This document shows positions 19,550 through 29,298 of a stretch of DNA of 64,000 nucleotides, one piece after another. Both the position numbers and the translations under genes were made by a program. Position 1 is the first letter of the stretch. Each line of letters begins with the position of its first letter. The stretch comes from Pseudomonas khavaziana (GTDB lineage: Bacteria > Pseudomonadota > Gammaproteobacteria > Pseudomonadales > Pseudomonadaceae): contig NZ_JAHSTT010000002.1 in assembly GCF_019145205.1 (NCBI RefSeq), forward strand, positions 310,001-374,000, written 5' to 3'. Under the pieces are notes generated by a model. It did not search any database. It had not been told where the DNA came from and saw only the letters and a list, made by a program, of their open reading frames with translations.

Positions 19550-20245
19550 TTACTGCCAGCTCTGCAGCAACTGCGGCAACTCCGTCAGGCTACGAATCTC
19601 TGCATCCGGACGCTTGGAGGCTTCCCACACTTTGCCCGTCGGGTTAAACCACACCGCCCGCAGCCCCGCCTGCTGTGCGCCGGCGATGTCATCTCCAGGG
19701 TGATCGCCCACATGCACTGCCGCACTGGCATCCACGCCGCCCCGCTGCAACGCCTCTTCAAACAAGCGTGCATCCGGCTTGGCAATGCCGATATCTTCAG
19801 CGCGCAAGGCAAAGTGAAAGTAGTCCGCCAGGCCCACGCGCTGCACATCGGCATTACCGTTGGTGATCACCCCCAGCAAAAAGTGCTGGCGCAGCGCCTT
19901 GAGCATCGGCTCGGCTTCCGGGAAAACGGTGAGCTGGTGGCGTGCATGGATAAACGCTTCAAAGCAGACATCCGCCATCTGTGCAGCTTCTGGTTGTGGA
20001 TAACCTGCCTCTTCGAACGCATGCACCAAAACACGATGTCGCAACAGGCTGATGCGGTGTTTGAGTTCAGGATTGCGCTGCAATACTTGCTGGCGCAGGC
20101 TGGCGAAATGCTCCAGGGGCAGGTCCCCGACCTTGGAGGCGTTGACCGCCAGCCATTCGCGCATCGACGCTTCGGCGCTGATGATGACGGGTACGTTGTC
20201 CCAGAGGGTGTCGTCCAGGTCGAAGGTGATCAGCTTGATACTCAT
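19550..20245 (-). CDS. HAD family hydrolase
   Basis: A 231-residue haloacid-dehalogenase-like phosphatase. Motif I is FDLDDTLWD at residues 7-15, motif II is VITNGN near 120, and motifs III/IV are [11 protein letters not shown] with [13 protein letters not shown]. It is likely a small-molecule phosphatase with a short cap; the substrate is unknown. Its ATG (20243-20245) overlaps the xerC stop in an ATGA arrangement, so it is the last gene of the lptM-lysA-dapF-DUF484-xerC operon and translationally coupled. The frame stays open into xerC, but that part is antisense noise. Confidence 0.88.
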   Translation of the reverse strand: MSIKLITFDLDDTLWDNVPVIISAEASMREWLAVNASKVGDLPLEHFASLRQQVLQRNPELKHRISLLRHRVLVHAFEEAGYPQPEAAQMADVCFEAFIHARHQLTVFPEAEPMLKALRQHFLLGVITNGNADVQRVGLADYFHFALRAEDIGIAKPDARLFEEALQRGGVDASAAVHVGDHPGDDIAGAQQAGLRAVWFNPTGKVWEASKRPDAEIRSLTELPQLLQSWQ

Positions 20246-21141
20246 GAGTCGCCGCCCTTGATGCGTTTGGCCCGTGGATGGGCGCTGTCGTACACCGTTG
20301 CCAGGTGCTGGAAGTCGAGGTGGGTGTAGATCTGCGTGGTCTTGATATCGGCGTGACCGAGCAGTTCCTGCACGGCGCGCAGGTCCTGGGAGGACTCCAG
20401 CAGATGGCTGGCAAAAGAGTGGCGCAGCATATGCGGGTGCAGGTTCTGCCCGAGCTCCCGCGCACCGGCGGCCTTGACCCGCAGTTGAATCGCCCGTGGC
20501 CCCAGGCGCCGGCCTTGCTGGCTGACAAACACCGCATCGTCCGCAGGGTTGGTCAACAGGCGCAGCGGCAGCCATAGCTCGAGAGCTTCCCGGGCCTTCC
20601 TGCCTACCGGCAACACGCGGGTCTTGCTGCCTTTGCCGAGGACTTGCACCAGGCCATCTGCGAGGTCCAGTTGATCGAGGTTAAGGCCGGTCAGCTCCGA
20701 CAGGCGCAAGCCCGAGGAATAGAACAGCTCAAGGATCGCCTGGTCGCGATGGGCCAGGAAGTCATCTTCCACGGCGCCATCGAGCAACTGCAGGGCGCGG
20801 TCGGTATCCAGCGTCTTGGGCAGGCGTCGCTCGCCTTTGGGCGGGGACAGGCCATTGGCCGGGTCGTGGTCGCACAGGCCTTCGCGATTGAGGTAGTGAT
20901 AAAGCCCTCGCACCGCCGACAGCAGCCGAGACAGGCTGCGCGAGGACTGGCCTTGCTGGTGCAACCGTGCGATCAGGCTGCGCAGGGCTTGGATATCCAG
21001 GGCCTTCCAGCTGCCGATGTGCTGCTTTTCGCAGTAGGCCAGGACCTTGTTCAAGTCCCGCCGATAGGCTTCGAGGGTGTGGGGCGACACCTGGCGCTCG
21101 TTGCGCAGATGAGCGCAGTAGGCGTCCAGTTGCCGCTCCAT
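20242..21141 (-). CDS. xerC: tyrosine recombinase XerC
   Basis: 299 residues: a SAM-like core-binding N-terminal domain (1-100) and a catalytic domain with the R-K-H-R-H-Y set, in [12 protein letters not shown] (Arg), GKGSKTR (Lys), [12 protein letters not shown] (His..Arg), LGHADIKTT (His) and IYTHLDF (Tyr). With XerD it resolves chromosome dimers at dif. In Pseudomonas the gene is also known as sss, linked to phase variation and root colonisation. It follows the DUF484 gene by 2 bp in the conserved dapF-DUF484-xerC order. Confidence 0.95.
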   Translation of the reverse strand: MERQLDAYCAHLRNERQVSPHTLEAYRRDLNKVLAYCEKQHIGSWKALDIQALRSLIARLHQQGQSSRSLSRLLSAVRGLYHYLNREGLCDHDPANGLSPPKGERRLPKTLDTDRALQLLDGAVEDDFLAHRDQAILELFYSSGLRLSELTGLNLDQLDLADGLVQVLGKGSKTRVLPVGRKAREALELWLPLRLLTNPADDAVFVSQQGRRLGPRAIQLRVKAAGARELGQNLHPHMLRHSFASHLLESSQDLRAVQELLGHADIKTTQIYTHLDFQHLATVYDSAHPRAKRIKGGDS

Positions 21142-21143
21142 GG

Positions 21144-21860
21144 TCAGCGCACCGCGCGCAGGGTGGTGGTGTGGCGTGGCAGGACGCGGCCCAGCACTTC
21201 GGCGATGTAGGTCAGGAACAAAGTGCCCACCGAGCTCTTGTAGTGTGCGGGGTCGCGGCTGGCAATGGCCAATACGCCGTGCAAACCCTGATGGCTGAGG
21301 GCAATGACTGCAGTAGAGCCGATCTGCTTGCGCTGTTCGGCGCCGAACAGGAAATCCAGTTCATGTTCGCGCAAGGTGCCGCTGACGGTCTTGCCTTCGG
21401 AAAGAAGGCCACCGATGGCCGTCTGCGCCTCGCCACCTGTGACCCAGCGACCCACCGGCATTGGGTTATCGCTGAACAGGATCAGGCTGACAAAAGGCAC
21501 CTGGAAATCCTCGCGCAGGCTGTCTTCCACGGCGATCACCGTTTCTTCCAGGCTGGCGGCGTCCATCAGGGTCAGGATCAGGCGGCGGGTCTTGTCGAAC
21601 AAACGGTCGTTGTCGCGGGCCACGTCCATCAGATGGGAGAGCCGATGGCGCATTTCGATATTGCGCTCGCGCAGGATCTTCATCTGCCGCTCCACCAGCG
21701 ACACGGTATCACCGCGCTGGTGGGGAATACGCAGGGCCGGCAGCAACTCTTCGTGCTCTACGAAGAAGTCCGGATTAGCCTCAAGGTACGCCGCGACAGC
21801 AGCGGCCTCCAGGCTTTCACTCGGGGTAGCGTGTGCGGGTACTTGAGGCTTATCGGTCAT
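21144..21860 (-). CDS. DUF484 family protein
   Basis: A 238-residue protein of the DUF484 family: [19 protein letters not shown] near the N-terminus, a coiled-coil stretch (about 60-95, [20 protein letters not shown]) and a GAF-like C-terminal domain. No enzymatic motif is seen. It is nearly always found between dapF and xerC, so a link with Xer recombination or cell-cycle control is often suggested but unproven. Confidence 0.88.
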   Translation of the reverse strand: MTDKPQVPAHATPSESLEAAAVAAYLEANPDFFVEHEELLPALRIPHQRGDTVSLVERQMKILRERNIEMRHRLSHLMDVARDNDRLFDKTRRLILTLMDAASLEETVIAVEDSLREDFQVPFVSLILFSDNPMPVGRWVTGGEAQTAIGGLLSEGKTVSGTLREHELDFLFGAEQRKQIGSTAVIALSHQGLHGVLAIASRDPAHYKSSVGTLFLTYIAEVLGRVLPRHTTTLRAVR

Positions 21861-21873
21861 TGGCTTGGCTCAC

Positions 21874-22704
21874 TCATAGACGGACCTGTCCTTCGTATAC
21901 ACGCGAGGCCGGCCCGGTCATCATCACCGGGTGGCCAGGGCCTGCCCATTCGATGGACAAGCGTCCGCCGGGCAGGTCGATCAGCAGCGGCGAATCCATC
22001 CAACCCTGGCTGATCGCGGCCACGGCAGCGGCGCAAGCACCGGTGCCGCAAGCCTGGGTTTCGCCGGCGCCACGTTCCCATACGCGCAATTGCGCACGGG
22101 TACGGTCGATCACCTGCAGGAAGCCCACATTGACCCGTGCCGGAAAGCGCGGGTGATGTTCGATCTTCGGCCCCAGTGCGTGCACCGGGGCATTGTTGAT
22201 GTCGGTGACCCGCAGCACTGCATGGGGGTTGCCCATGGACACGGCAGCGATATCCACGGTCTTGCCATCCACATCCAGCGGGTAGCTGAGGGCCTGCTCG
22301 GTGGCCTGGAACGGAATATCCGCCGGCACCAGGCGTGGCGCGCCCATGTTGACGCTGATCTGGCCGTCACTGCGGATATCCAGTTCGATCACGCCGCCCT
22401 TGGTCTCGACGCGAATCTGGCGTTTGGCGGTCAGGCGCTTGTCGAGCACAAAGCGCGCAAAGCAGCGCGCACCGTTGCCGCACTGTTCCACTTCGGAACC
22501 GTCGGAGTTGAATATCCGGTAGCGGAAATCCACCTCCGGGTTGCTCGGCGCTTCAACCAGCAGCAACTGGTCGAAGCCGATACCGGTGTGGCGATCGCCC
22601 CACTGTTTGGCGTGCTTGGGCAGGATGTGTGCGTGCTGGCTGACCAGGTCGAGGACCATGAAGTCATTGCCCAGCCCGTGCATCTTGGTAAAACGCAGCA
22701 GCAT
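21874..22704 (-). CDS. dapF: diaminopimelate epimerase
   Basis: 276 residues with the two catalytic cysteines, in the [12 protein letters not shown] motif (near residue 74) and the [13 protein letters not shown] motif (near 219). The N-terminus [17 protein letters not shown] is typical. It converts LL- to meso-diaminopimelate for peptidoglycan and lysine. ATG 22704, 3 bp after lysA, and co-transcribed with it. Confidence 0.97.
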   Translation of the reverse strand: MLLRFTKMHGLGNDFMVLDLVSQHAHILPKHAKQWGDRHTGIGFDQLLLVEAPSNPEVDFRYRIFNSDGSEVEQCGNGARCFARFVLDKRLTAKRQIRVETKGGVIELDIRSDGQISVNMGAPRLVPADIPFQATEQALSYPLDVDGKTVDIAAVSMGNPHAVLRVTDINNAPVHALGPKIEHHPRFPARVNVGFLQVIDRTRAQLRVWERGAGETQACGTGACAAAVAAISQGWMDSPLLIDLPGGRLSIEWAGPGHPVMMTGPASRVYEGQVRL

Positions 22705-22707
22705 GGC

Positions 22708-23955
22708 TTACTCCGGCAGCAGGCTTTCGCCAGCATACAACTGGGCTACCGTCTCGCGGCGACGCACTTCAAATGCTTGATCACCGTCCACCAGCACCTC
22801 GGCGGTACGCCCGCGGGTGTTGTAGTTGGAACTCATGACAAACCCGTAGGCACCGGCCGAATGCACGGCCAGCAGGTCACCTTCTTCCAGGGCCAACTGA
22901 CGATCCTTGGCCAGGAAGTCGCCGGTCTCGCAGATCGGGCCGACGATGTCATAGGCGCGGGCAACGCTTGCGCGAGGCGTCACGGCGGTGACATTCATCC
23001 AGGCCTGGTACAGCGCCGGGCGGATCAGGTCGTTCATCGCCGCATCGACGATAGCGAAATCCTTGTGTTCGGTGTGCTTGAGGTACTCGACCTGGGTCAG
23101 CAGTACACCAGCGTTGGCGACGATATAACGGCCCGGCTCGAACATCAGGGTCAGGTCGCGGCCTTCAATGCGTTTGCGCACGGCCTGGATATAGTCGGCA
23201 ATTGCCGGTGGTTCTTCATCGCGATAACGCACGCCCACGCCACCGCCAAGGTCGATGTGGTGCAGGTAGATGCCGCACTCGCCCAGGCGGTCGATCAGCG
23301 CCAGCAGGCGGTCGAGCGCATCCAGGAAGGGTGGCAGGGTGGTCAGTTGCGAACCGATATGGCAGTCGACGCCCAGCACTTCCAGGTTCGGCAGTTGGGC
23401 GGCGCGGATGTACACGTCTTCGGCGTCGGCGATGGCGATGCCGAACTTGTTCTCTTTGAGACCGGTGGAAATGTACGGGTGGGTGCCGGCGTCGACATCC
23501 GGGTTGACGCGCAGGGAGATCGGCGCGCGTACGCCCATTTCGGCGGCAACAAGCTGCAGGCGCTCCAGTTCGTCGGTGGACTCGACGTTGAAGCAATGTA
23601 CGCCGACTTCCAGGGCGCGGCGCATGTCATCGCGGCTCTTGCCGACCCCGGAGAACACGATCTTGTCAGCCTGGCCGCCGGCGGCCAGTACACGTTCCAG
23701 CTCGCCACGGGAGACGATGTCGAAACCGGCGCCCAGGCGCGCCAGGACATTCAGTACGCCCAGGTTGGAGTTGGCCTTGACCGCGTAGCACACCAGGTGC
23801 GGTACGCCGTCGAGCGCGTCGGTGAACGAGCGGTATTGGGCTTCGATATGCGCACGGGAGTACACATAGGTCGGGGTGCCAAACTGTTGGGCAATCGCGG
23901 ACAACGCCACGCCTTCCGCGAACAGCTCGCCGTCCCGGTAGTTAAAAGCGTCCAT
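22708..23955 (-). CDS. lysA: diaminopimelate decarboxylase
   Basis: 415 residues, fold III PLP enzyme. The Schiff-base lysine is in the CYAVKANSN motif near residue 60. HIGSQ, a glycine-rich GGGVGVRY phosphate loop, EPGRYIVANAGVL and the partner-subunit motif GPICETGDFLAKDR are present. It makes lysine from meso-DAP. ATG 23955; it follows lptM by 9 bp, and dapF follows. Confidence 0.97.
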   Translation of the reverse strand: MDAFNYRDGELFAEGVALSAIAQQFGTPTYVYSRAHIEAQYRSFTDALDGVPHLVCYAVKANSNLGVLNVLARLGAGFDIVSRGELERVLAAGGQADKIVFSGVGKSRDDMRRALEVGVHCFNVESTDELERLQLVAAEMGVRAPISLRVNPDVDAGTHPYISTGLKENKFGIAIADAEDVYIRAAQLPNLEVLGVDCHIGSQLTTLPPFLDALDRLLALIDRLGECGIYLHHIDLGGGVGVRYRDEEPPAIADYIQAVRKRIEGRDLTLMFEPGRYIVANAGVLLTQVEYLKHTEHKDFAIVDAAMNDLIRPALYQAWMNVTAVTPRASVARAYDIVGPICETGDFLAKDRQLALEEGDLLAVHSAGAYGFVMSSNYNTRGRTAEVLVDGDQAFEVRRRETVAQLYAGESLLPE

Positions 23956-23964
23956 AAGTGTCCC

Positions 23965-24132
23965 TTAGTAGGTGTCGTGCTTATGCGCTTTTGACGGCTT
24001 TTGCGACGATTGCGCCTGTTCATTCGGGTCTTTGCTGTCATCGGGAAGGTACAGCGGGCCTTTTTGACCACAGGCACTGACGAGACAGGCGACCGCGACG
24101 AGCGCAGCAAGGGAAGAGATCAGGCGCTTCAT
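23965..24132 (-). CDS. lptM: small lipoprotein LptM (LppL/YifL)
   Basis: A 55-residue lipoprotein. The signal peptide [20 protein letters not shown] is followed by lipidated C21 in the LVSAC lipobox, and then [11 protein letters not shown], the family signature. The tail is hydrophilic and ends KHDTY. In E. coli LptM helps LptD mature in the LPS translocon; in P. aeruginosa the gene upstream of lysA is named lppL. It is first in the lysA-dapF-DUF484-xerC operon. Confidence 0.93.
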   Translation of the reverse strand: MKRLISSLAALVAVACLVSACGQKGPLYLPDDSKDPNEQAQSSQKPSKAHKHDTY

Positions 24133-24370
24133 GGCGAAATCCTTGAATATGCATTAATTGCGCCCGAGTATACCGACCACCCGCCAGCTTGCCTATGCGC
24201 CGCAATACCCGTCCGGCGGGGGTTTGCCGAGATGACTGCGAAGCGCGTTACGCTGTTAGAGCATATTTCGTACTGCCGCCTGTAATGAAATCGGTATCCT
24301 TTGCAATCAGTGAAGCGCGTCCGTATCGTGCGGCGCTTGAGCAAAACCAGACACTTTTGAGGTTGCCACA

Positions 24371-24718
24371 ATGAGTTTGACCGAAGCCCGTTTTCACGAC
24401 CTGGTGGATACCACACAGGAGAAGCTGGAAGATATTTTCGACGACAGCGGCCTGGATGTGGATCTGGAAAGCTCGGCCGGGGTGTTGACCGTCAAGTTCG
24501 AGAGCGGCCAGCAACTGATCTTCAGTCGCCAGGAACCGCTGCGTCAGCTGTGGCTGGCGGCGCGTTCCGGTGGCGTTCACTTCGACTACGACGAAGAAAG
24601 CGGCAAATGGCAGTGCGACAAGAGCGAAGAATTGTTGGGCGAGATGCTCACCCGCCTGGTCCACGAGTATAGCGGCGTCGAGCTGGACTTTGATGAGTTG
24701 GGGCAGGACGAGATCTGA
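24371..24718 (+). CDS. cyaY: frataxin-like iron-sulfur assembly protein CyaY
   Basis: 115 residues with the acidic first helix (TTQEKLEDIFDD), the GVLTVKFESGQQLIFSRQEP strands and the family's QLWLAARSGG motif. It modulates IscS and binds iron during Fe-S cluster assembly. It is divergent from lptM, and the DUF1289 gene begins 2 bp after its stop. Confidence 0.95.
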   Translation: MSLTEARFHDLVDTTQEKLEDIFDDSGLDVDLESSAGVLTVKFESGQQLIFSRQEPLRQLWLAARSGGVHFDYDEESGKWQCDKSEELLGEMLTRLVHEYSGVELDFDELGQDEI

Positions 24719-24720
24719 CC

Positions 24721-24939
24721 GTGACCCAGCCTGCACCTGTACGCCCGCCCAAGCCGCTGTTCAGTAATGTCAGCCCGGCGGTGCCATCACCTTGTATCAG
24801 TTTGTGTCGCCTGGACGAACAGAAGGTCTGCCTCGGCTGCTTCCGCCATGTGGAAGATATCCGCGAATGGCGCTCCGCCGACGATGCGCGGCGCCGGGTG
24901 ATCTGCGCTGAAGCCGAGCAACGCAAGGCACGCCTCTGA
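24721..24939 (+). CDS. DUF1289 domain protein
   Basis: 72 residues, GTG start at 24721 immediately after cyaY. Four cysteines arranged CISLCRLDEQKVCLGCFR (positions about 25-42) followed by EIREW-like residues define DUF1289, a probable small metal-binding protein. It is co-transcribed with cyaY, so a link with iron or Fe-S biology is possible but only inferred. Confidence 0.85.
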   Translation: MTQPAPVRPPKPLFSNVSPAVPSPCISLCRLDEQKVCLGCFRHVEDIREWRSADDARRRVICAEAEQRKARL

Positions 24940-24964
24940 CGCCGCCTTGTTTATTTGTGTCGCT

Positions 24965-25040
24965 GTGGTAGTGTCCGGATACACCTCAACTCATCGAGGT
25001 CCGTGAGAACCCCGCCTTTTCCTGGCGGGGTTTTGCTTTT
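24965..25040 (+). ncRNA. rnk leader with attenuator-like terminator
   Basis: Between DUF1289 and rnk lie a small hairpin ACCTC/GAGGT (24983-25000) and then a strong hairpin AACCCCGCC/GGCGGGGTT (25008-25016 and 25024-25032) followed by a T-rich run. The terminator lies 40 bases before rnk, inside its own leader. A TTGTTT-16-TAGTGT promoter (24947-24974) would start transcription just before the first hairpin. From memory, a Pseudomonas rnk leader of this kind has been catalogued as a premature-terminator RNA. Confidence 0.7.
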
Positions 25041-25071
25041 TTTGTGCAGAAAAAAGGAGTCTGCCTGAATC

Positions 25072-25479
25072 ATGACCGCACCTTCCATCATTCTTACCCG
25101 TCTCGACGTGCAGCGTCTTGAGCAGCTGATCGACCGCTTGGGCGACGAAACTCCCGGCGTCGAAGCGTTGCAAACCGAACTCGACCGCGCCGATGTGGTT
25201 GGCCACGATGAAGTGCCCCCAACTGTCGTGATCATGAACTCCAGCGTGCACTGCCGTGAACAAGGCAGTGGCAAGGACTATCACCTGACCCTGGTCTACC
25301 CCAAGGACGCGAATGCCGACCAAGGCAAGATCTCGATCCTTGCGCCGGTGGGCAGTGCCTTACTGGGCTTGCAAGTGGGCCAGCATATCGACTGGCCTGC
25401 GCCGGGCGGCAAGACCCTCAAGCTTGAACTGCTCAGCGTCGAAGGCCAGCCCAAAGATGGCGGCGCCTTCACCCTCTAG
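25072..25479 (+). CDS. rnk: nucleoside diphosphate kinase regulator Rnk
   Basis: 135 residues: an N-terminal helical hairpin (1-50), then the GreA/GreB C-terminal-like FKBP domain with the VGHDEVPPTVVIMNS and ISILAPVGSALLGLQVG blocks. Rnk binds RNA polymerase in the secondary channel, and in Pseudomonas it affects Ndk levels and, with AlgQ, alginate production. ATG 25072 has AAAGGAG 13 bases before it. Its TAG stop shares the CTAG tetranucleotide with the stop of convergent cyaA. Confidence 0.95.
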   Translation: MTAPSIILTRLDVQRLEQLIDRLGDETPGVEALQTELDRADVVGHDEVPPTVVIMNSSVHCREQGSGKDYHLTLVYPKDANADQGKISILAPVGSALLGLQVGQHIDWPAPGGKTLKLELLSVEGQPKDGGAFTL

Positions 25480-28316
25480 ACCTGATCCAGCGCCGCATTG
25501 AGTGACTGTTCCAGTTCTGCCTTGTAGCGCAGGTACAGATTGCTCGGGCTCTGCACGTCCCCCAGCAGGCCCGACAAATCCAGATCGGTGATATAGCAGC
25601 GGTATCGTTCGGTTTCCTGGCGTTGCGCGACGATCTCCCGGGCTACCACGGCAAACAGTTGGTCGCCAAATTCCAGCTCGGAAAATTCCCGCTGATTGCA
25701 GTACAACGTGATCCCCACCTGGCCTGGCGTGCCTTTGCCGATAATCGCCTGCACGTCATAAAACGGCTTGTCGGCAGGATTTTGCGGGGCTGGCCTGGAC
25801 TCGACTCGGCGCGCGCGGGAGTTGCCTGAGGGCAATAGCTGATAGTACAGGGTGTGAATCTCACCCACGGGTGGCTGCGCGTCCAGGGACGATAACGCCT
25901 CCCGGCGATAGAGGATCGATTGCAGAAAGCGCTGCAGTGGCGCCAGCAGACTCTGTTCATCGTGGAATGGCAGGCGTTGCTGCCACAGGGCATTGAATTC
26001 GTCGAGCACGTACAGCTCGGCGAAGCCTTCGTTGACCCGATAGAACACCTGCACACAATCGGCCTGGCCCATGGGTAGCAGCAGCGCCAGGTCGTGGTCT
26101 TCCAGGGCCATGGCGTCAAGGTGCCACGGGCTGTAGCTGGCCAGTTCCTCACTGAGGTAGGCAATCAGCGCATCCTGGGTGGGCAGCGGCACATGAGTGG
26201 CCTGGCCCGGTGTCAGTTCCATGACGTGATAGTGCTGCTGCACCTGAAGCAGGTAGCGATGATTGCCTTGGCTGAGCAGCAGGTTCTGCGCAGTGTCGAA
26301 TACTTCCTCCACCCTTTGGGCAATGAACTGCGCACGGTTGTGGCAGAAGCAGCGCACCCGCAGCCGTGGCAGATGATCCTGTGGCAGCTGGTTGAGGTAG
26401 TCGCGCAGACAGTCGAGCAGCGCGTGGGGGCCGTCGTAGCGGCTGACCATCACCTCGTTCCAGCTATTGAGCGTGACCTGGTCCAGGGTCAGCACCAGGT
26501 TGTCGCGTACACCGGCATAGCTCAGGGAGTCGGTGCGCTCGGTGGTCATCAGGATATTCAGCTCGCGATGATGTTTGAGCGGGTCGACGCCGACGTTGAT
26601 CAGCAACAACACCTCTTCCGGCACTGCCGGACGCAACAGGCGGACTTCATCGACGCTGGCCAGGGGCAGGGCGATGGTCTGCTGCAGGCTGCCCAGCAGG
26701 TTGAACAGCTCGAACTCGGTCATGTCACTGGTGCCAGGGTGCAGCGCCAGGCGCGTACTGCTGTCGATTACCCCATTGCGGTGGCACCAGGTAAGCATTT
26801 CCAGCAGGTCGCGGCTGCGTTTGATCGGCGCGAAGTGCTCCCATTCCAAGGCCGTGAGGTTGCCGTTATACAAGCCCCAGTGGTACTGGCCAGCTTCCTT
26901 GCGGTTGGGCGACTGCACGAGTGTCAGGGTATCTTCGGCCAGGTCGGGCGCAATACCGGGGTTGATGAACTCAACCTTGCCGGCTTTGCGCTCAAACGCT
27001 GCATACAGGCGCCGGCCCAACACATTGAGGTCACGCTTGTTGATCGGGCTGATGGTCTGTTCGGTACGGGCGAACTGGGTGAGGAAGCGGTAACTGTAGT
27101 TCAGCTCATTGACCAGGGCACGGCGCTCGGAAGCGACCTGGCGCACTTTCCACTGGCTGCGGCTGTCCAGCAGGGCCAGTTGGCGTTGGTCCCAACCCCA
27201 CTCAAGCGCCAGACGCTCGAGCAGCAACCGTTGCCAGCCGGTAGTGCGCTGGCCACCGCTGAGCTTGCGATTGACCTTCAGGTACAGGCTGCGCCGCACC
27301 AGCTCCAGGCGCTCTGGCTCGTTGCGGGCCTTGAGATACTCCTCGATGCGGCGGTAGACCATGATGTAAGGGTCCAGCTCATCCAGATCAATCTGGTTGG
27401 CGAACACCGCCCGTTTAAAACGCAGGCTCAGGCACTGCACGTTCGGGTGTTCGCTGGCGTAGACCTCGGTCAGCAGCAGCTTGAGCACCGACTTGTAGGG
27501 GGATTCGATGCCCTTGAACAATTGCCACAACCCGGCACCCATGAACTCGCCCGGCGGAATGTGGGCCAGGTGGCCGAGGTCGAGCGTCTCGTCGGCGCGG
27601 ATGAAGCGCTTGGAGATCAGGGTGTGGGTAAATTCGGCGTAGCGGCTTTCTTCATACACCGGCACCAACCACCAGATCGGCGTGCGTCCAGCCAGCCATA
27701 TGGCCGTGCGGTAGAACTCGTCCAGCAGCAGGTAGTGCTGGGTGGTGCCGCAGTCGTCGGAACTCAATTGTGTGTCGCGTTCGCCGAGTATGAAGCGCGT
27801 CGGTTCAATCAGGAAAAAATGCGCTTCGGCGCCCATGCCCAGCGCCCAGGCCTCGAGCAATTGGCACTTCTTGCGCAGCTCGGCCAGTTCATTGTCATTC
27901 AGGTCGGGCGCATGGCACACCCACACATCCATATCGCTTTGATCGGCCTGGGCCAATGTGCCGAGGCTGCCCATCAGGAACAGGCCATGGATCGGCCGGG
28001 GCGGGTTGCCGTGGCGAGGTTTATAAGAGAACGAACGGGTCAGGCGCTGGGCTTCGGCCAAGGCCAGGACGTCGGGTTCGAAATTCGACAGCCCGGCCGG
28101 GGTGGTGCTGGAGACGTAGCCCGGCAACAACGGGTGATTGACGTGGAAAAACAGCGGCAGCAGGGTCAGTACGCTTTGCTGGCGCGGTGTCAGCCCCTCA
28201 ACGGCACGGGCCATGCGTCCTTCATTAAGGGCCATGAAGCGCGCGCGCAACTGAGTCAGCACCTTGCGGTCGATGCCTTCATCCAGGTCGGGGCGGATTT
28301 CATGGGTGCGGGTCAT
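25476..28316 (-). CDS. cyaA: class I adenylate cyclase
   Basis: A 946-residue class I (enterobacterial-type) cyclase: an N-terminal catalytic nucleotidyltransferase domain with LFLMGSLGTLAQADQSDMDVWVCH (G-S...D-x-D pattern, near 95-118), and a long C-terminal regulatory half. It makes cAMP for Vfr/CRP. ATG 28316 (MTRTHEIRPDLDEGIDRK) is preferred to an upstream TTG at 28337. Convergent with rnk. Confidence 0.95.
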   Translation of the reverse strand: MTRTHEIRPDLDEGIDRKVLTQLRARFMALNEGRMARAVEGLTPRQQSVLTLLPLFFHVNHPLLPGYVSSTTPAGLSNFEPDVLALAEAQRLTRSFSYKPRHGNPPRPIHGLFLMGSLGTLAQADQSDMDVWVCHAPDLNDNELAELRKKCQLLEAWALGMGAEAHFFLIEPTRFILGERDTQLSSDDCGTTQHYLLLDEFYRTAIWLAGRTPIWWLVPVYEESRYAEFTHTLISKRFIRADETLDLGHLAHIPPGEFMGAGLWQLFKGIESPYKSVLKLLLTEVYASEHPNVQCLSLRFKRAVFANQIDLDELDPYIMVYRRIEEYLKARNEPERLELVRRSLYLKVNRKLSGGQRTTGWQRLLLERLALEWGWDQRQLALLDSRSQWKVRQVASERRALVNELNYSYRFLTQFARTEQTISPINKRDLNVLGRRLYAAFERKAGKVEFINPGIAPDLAEDTLTLVQSPNRKEAGQYHWGLYNGNLTALEWEHFAPIKRSRDLLEMLTWCHRNGVIDSSTRLALHPGTSDMTEFELFNLLGSLQQTIALPLASVDEVRLLRPAVPEEVLLLINVGVDPLKHHRELNILMTTERTDSLSYAGVRDNLVLTLDQVTLNSWNEVMVSRYDGPHALLDCLRDYLNQLPQDHLPRLRVRCFCHNRAQFIAQRVEEVFDTAQNLLLSQGNHRYLLQVQQHYHVMELTPGQATHVPLPTQDALIAYLSEELASYSPWHLDAMALEDHDLALLLPMGQADCVQVFYRVNEGFAELYVLDEFNALWQQRLPFHDEQSLLAPLQRFLQSILYRREALSSLDAQPPVGEIHTLYYQLLPSGNSRARRVESRPAPQNPADKPFYDVQAIIGKGTPGQVGITLYCNQREFSELEFGDQLFAVVAREIVAQRQETERYRCYITDLDLSGLLGDVQSPSNLYLRYKAELEQSLNAALDQV

Positions 28317-28483
28317 GTCGAACTCGGTGGCTCGCAAGGCCCGACATGGGCGGCCGTGTAGGAGTTTACAGCCAGAAGCGTAGGAGGTTTAGAGGGGAAA
28401 TGATTTTGGTGTCAGAATTTTCGCCGTTGCGCAACAACACCCTTGGAATCCGCAAGGGCGGACTCCACGGGCGGTATCCGTTA

Positions 28484-28738
28484 TCAGGCGGCTTCTTTGG
28501 TCGAGCTGGTGGTCAGGATAGTCAGCAGGGTTTGCGCTTGTTCGGCGGCGTCGCGACCCAGGCTGGTCAGATAACCGCCATCCGGCTGGTCGATCAGTTT
28601 TTTCTCGAAGAGGCGCTTGGCAGCGGCAATGGCGGCAGGAGCGGCAGTCTGGTGGACTTTCAGACCTTCCTGGGAGCTGCCCAGGTTGAAGAGTGCAAGG
28701 ATTTCCAGTTCGGCAACCAACTCGGGGGTATACGACAT
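28484..28738 (-). CDS. TIGR02647 family small protein
   Basis: 84 residues starting MSYTPELVAELEILALFNL, with a helical body and GGYLTSLGRDAAEQAQTLL near the end; I recognise this as the gammaproteobacterial TIGR02647 family. The layout resembles a compact winged-helix fold, so nucleic-acid binding is possible, but function is not known. It is expressed alone, 145 bp from cyaA. Confidence 0.75.
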   Translation of the reverse strand: MSYTPELVAELEILALFNLGSSQEGLKVHQTAAPAAIAAAKRLFEKKLIDQPDGGYLTSLGRDAAEQAQTLLTILTTSSTKEAA

Positions 28739-28888
28739 AAGGACTCCAGACTTTCTAAATTTATTAGAGGCTAGCAAGCCATAAGGTGAACGCACTTTGA
28801 CGGGCTGTCCAGTGAGAAAGTCGTAGGTATTGATATGGCGCAGATTTGTGGCGAGGAAGCGGGCTTCCTGGCCACGCCAAGGCTGGTT

Positions 28889-29173
28889 TCAGTTGTTTTC
28901 AGGCGGTAGTTCAGGAAGTGCTCGCAGCGCCGTTTCATACCATTCGGTATCGAAAGCACGGTCTTCTTCGAGCATCTTGTCTATCTCAACGGCCAGCACA
29001 TGGGCCATGAGATTCAAAATATCTTCGCGCTCGTAACCAACCAGGGTCAGTTTATTGAAGGTCGCCTTGGCGGCAGGCGGGTTGTCGCTTTCGATCTGGT
29101 TTTCGATGGCCTGGGTCAGCGTGCTTTCGGTGAACTCTTCTTCGTCGTTATCAATATCGGTCGGCTCGCTCAT
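28889..29173 (-). CDS. conserved Pseudomonas hypothetical protein (94 aa)
   Basis: An acidic N-terminus (MSEPTDIDNDEEEFTEST), then helices resembling an alpha-helical bundle (TLTQAIENQIESDNPPAAKA, then LVGYEREDILNLMAHVLAVEID) and a tail rich in Glu/Leu. AGGAG lies upstream of ATG 29173. I recall similar proteins next to cyaA in other pseudomonads, but no function. Coding is supported by the ribosome site, codon use and position. Confidence 0.7.
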   Translation of the reverse strand: MSEPTDIDNDEEEFTESTLTQAIENQIESDNPPAAKATFNKLTLVGYEREDILNLMAHVLAVEIDKMLEEDRAFDTEWYETALRALPELPPENN

Positions 29174-29298
29174 GGCAGGCTCCTCAAGGAAAGGGTGCCA
29201 GTCTACCGCCATTCAGGCAGGTGATGCTGCTGGTCAGCCCGGCTTCGGGCATCTATAACTCTTGCAGCCAACCCCACACCCGGCCTGGAGGCTTTGCG

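Noticed and set aside
26094..28361. A 755-codon open frame opposite cyaA
   Set aside because: Antisense shadow of the well-supported cyaA gene; no start signal or family similarity.
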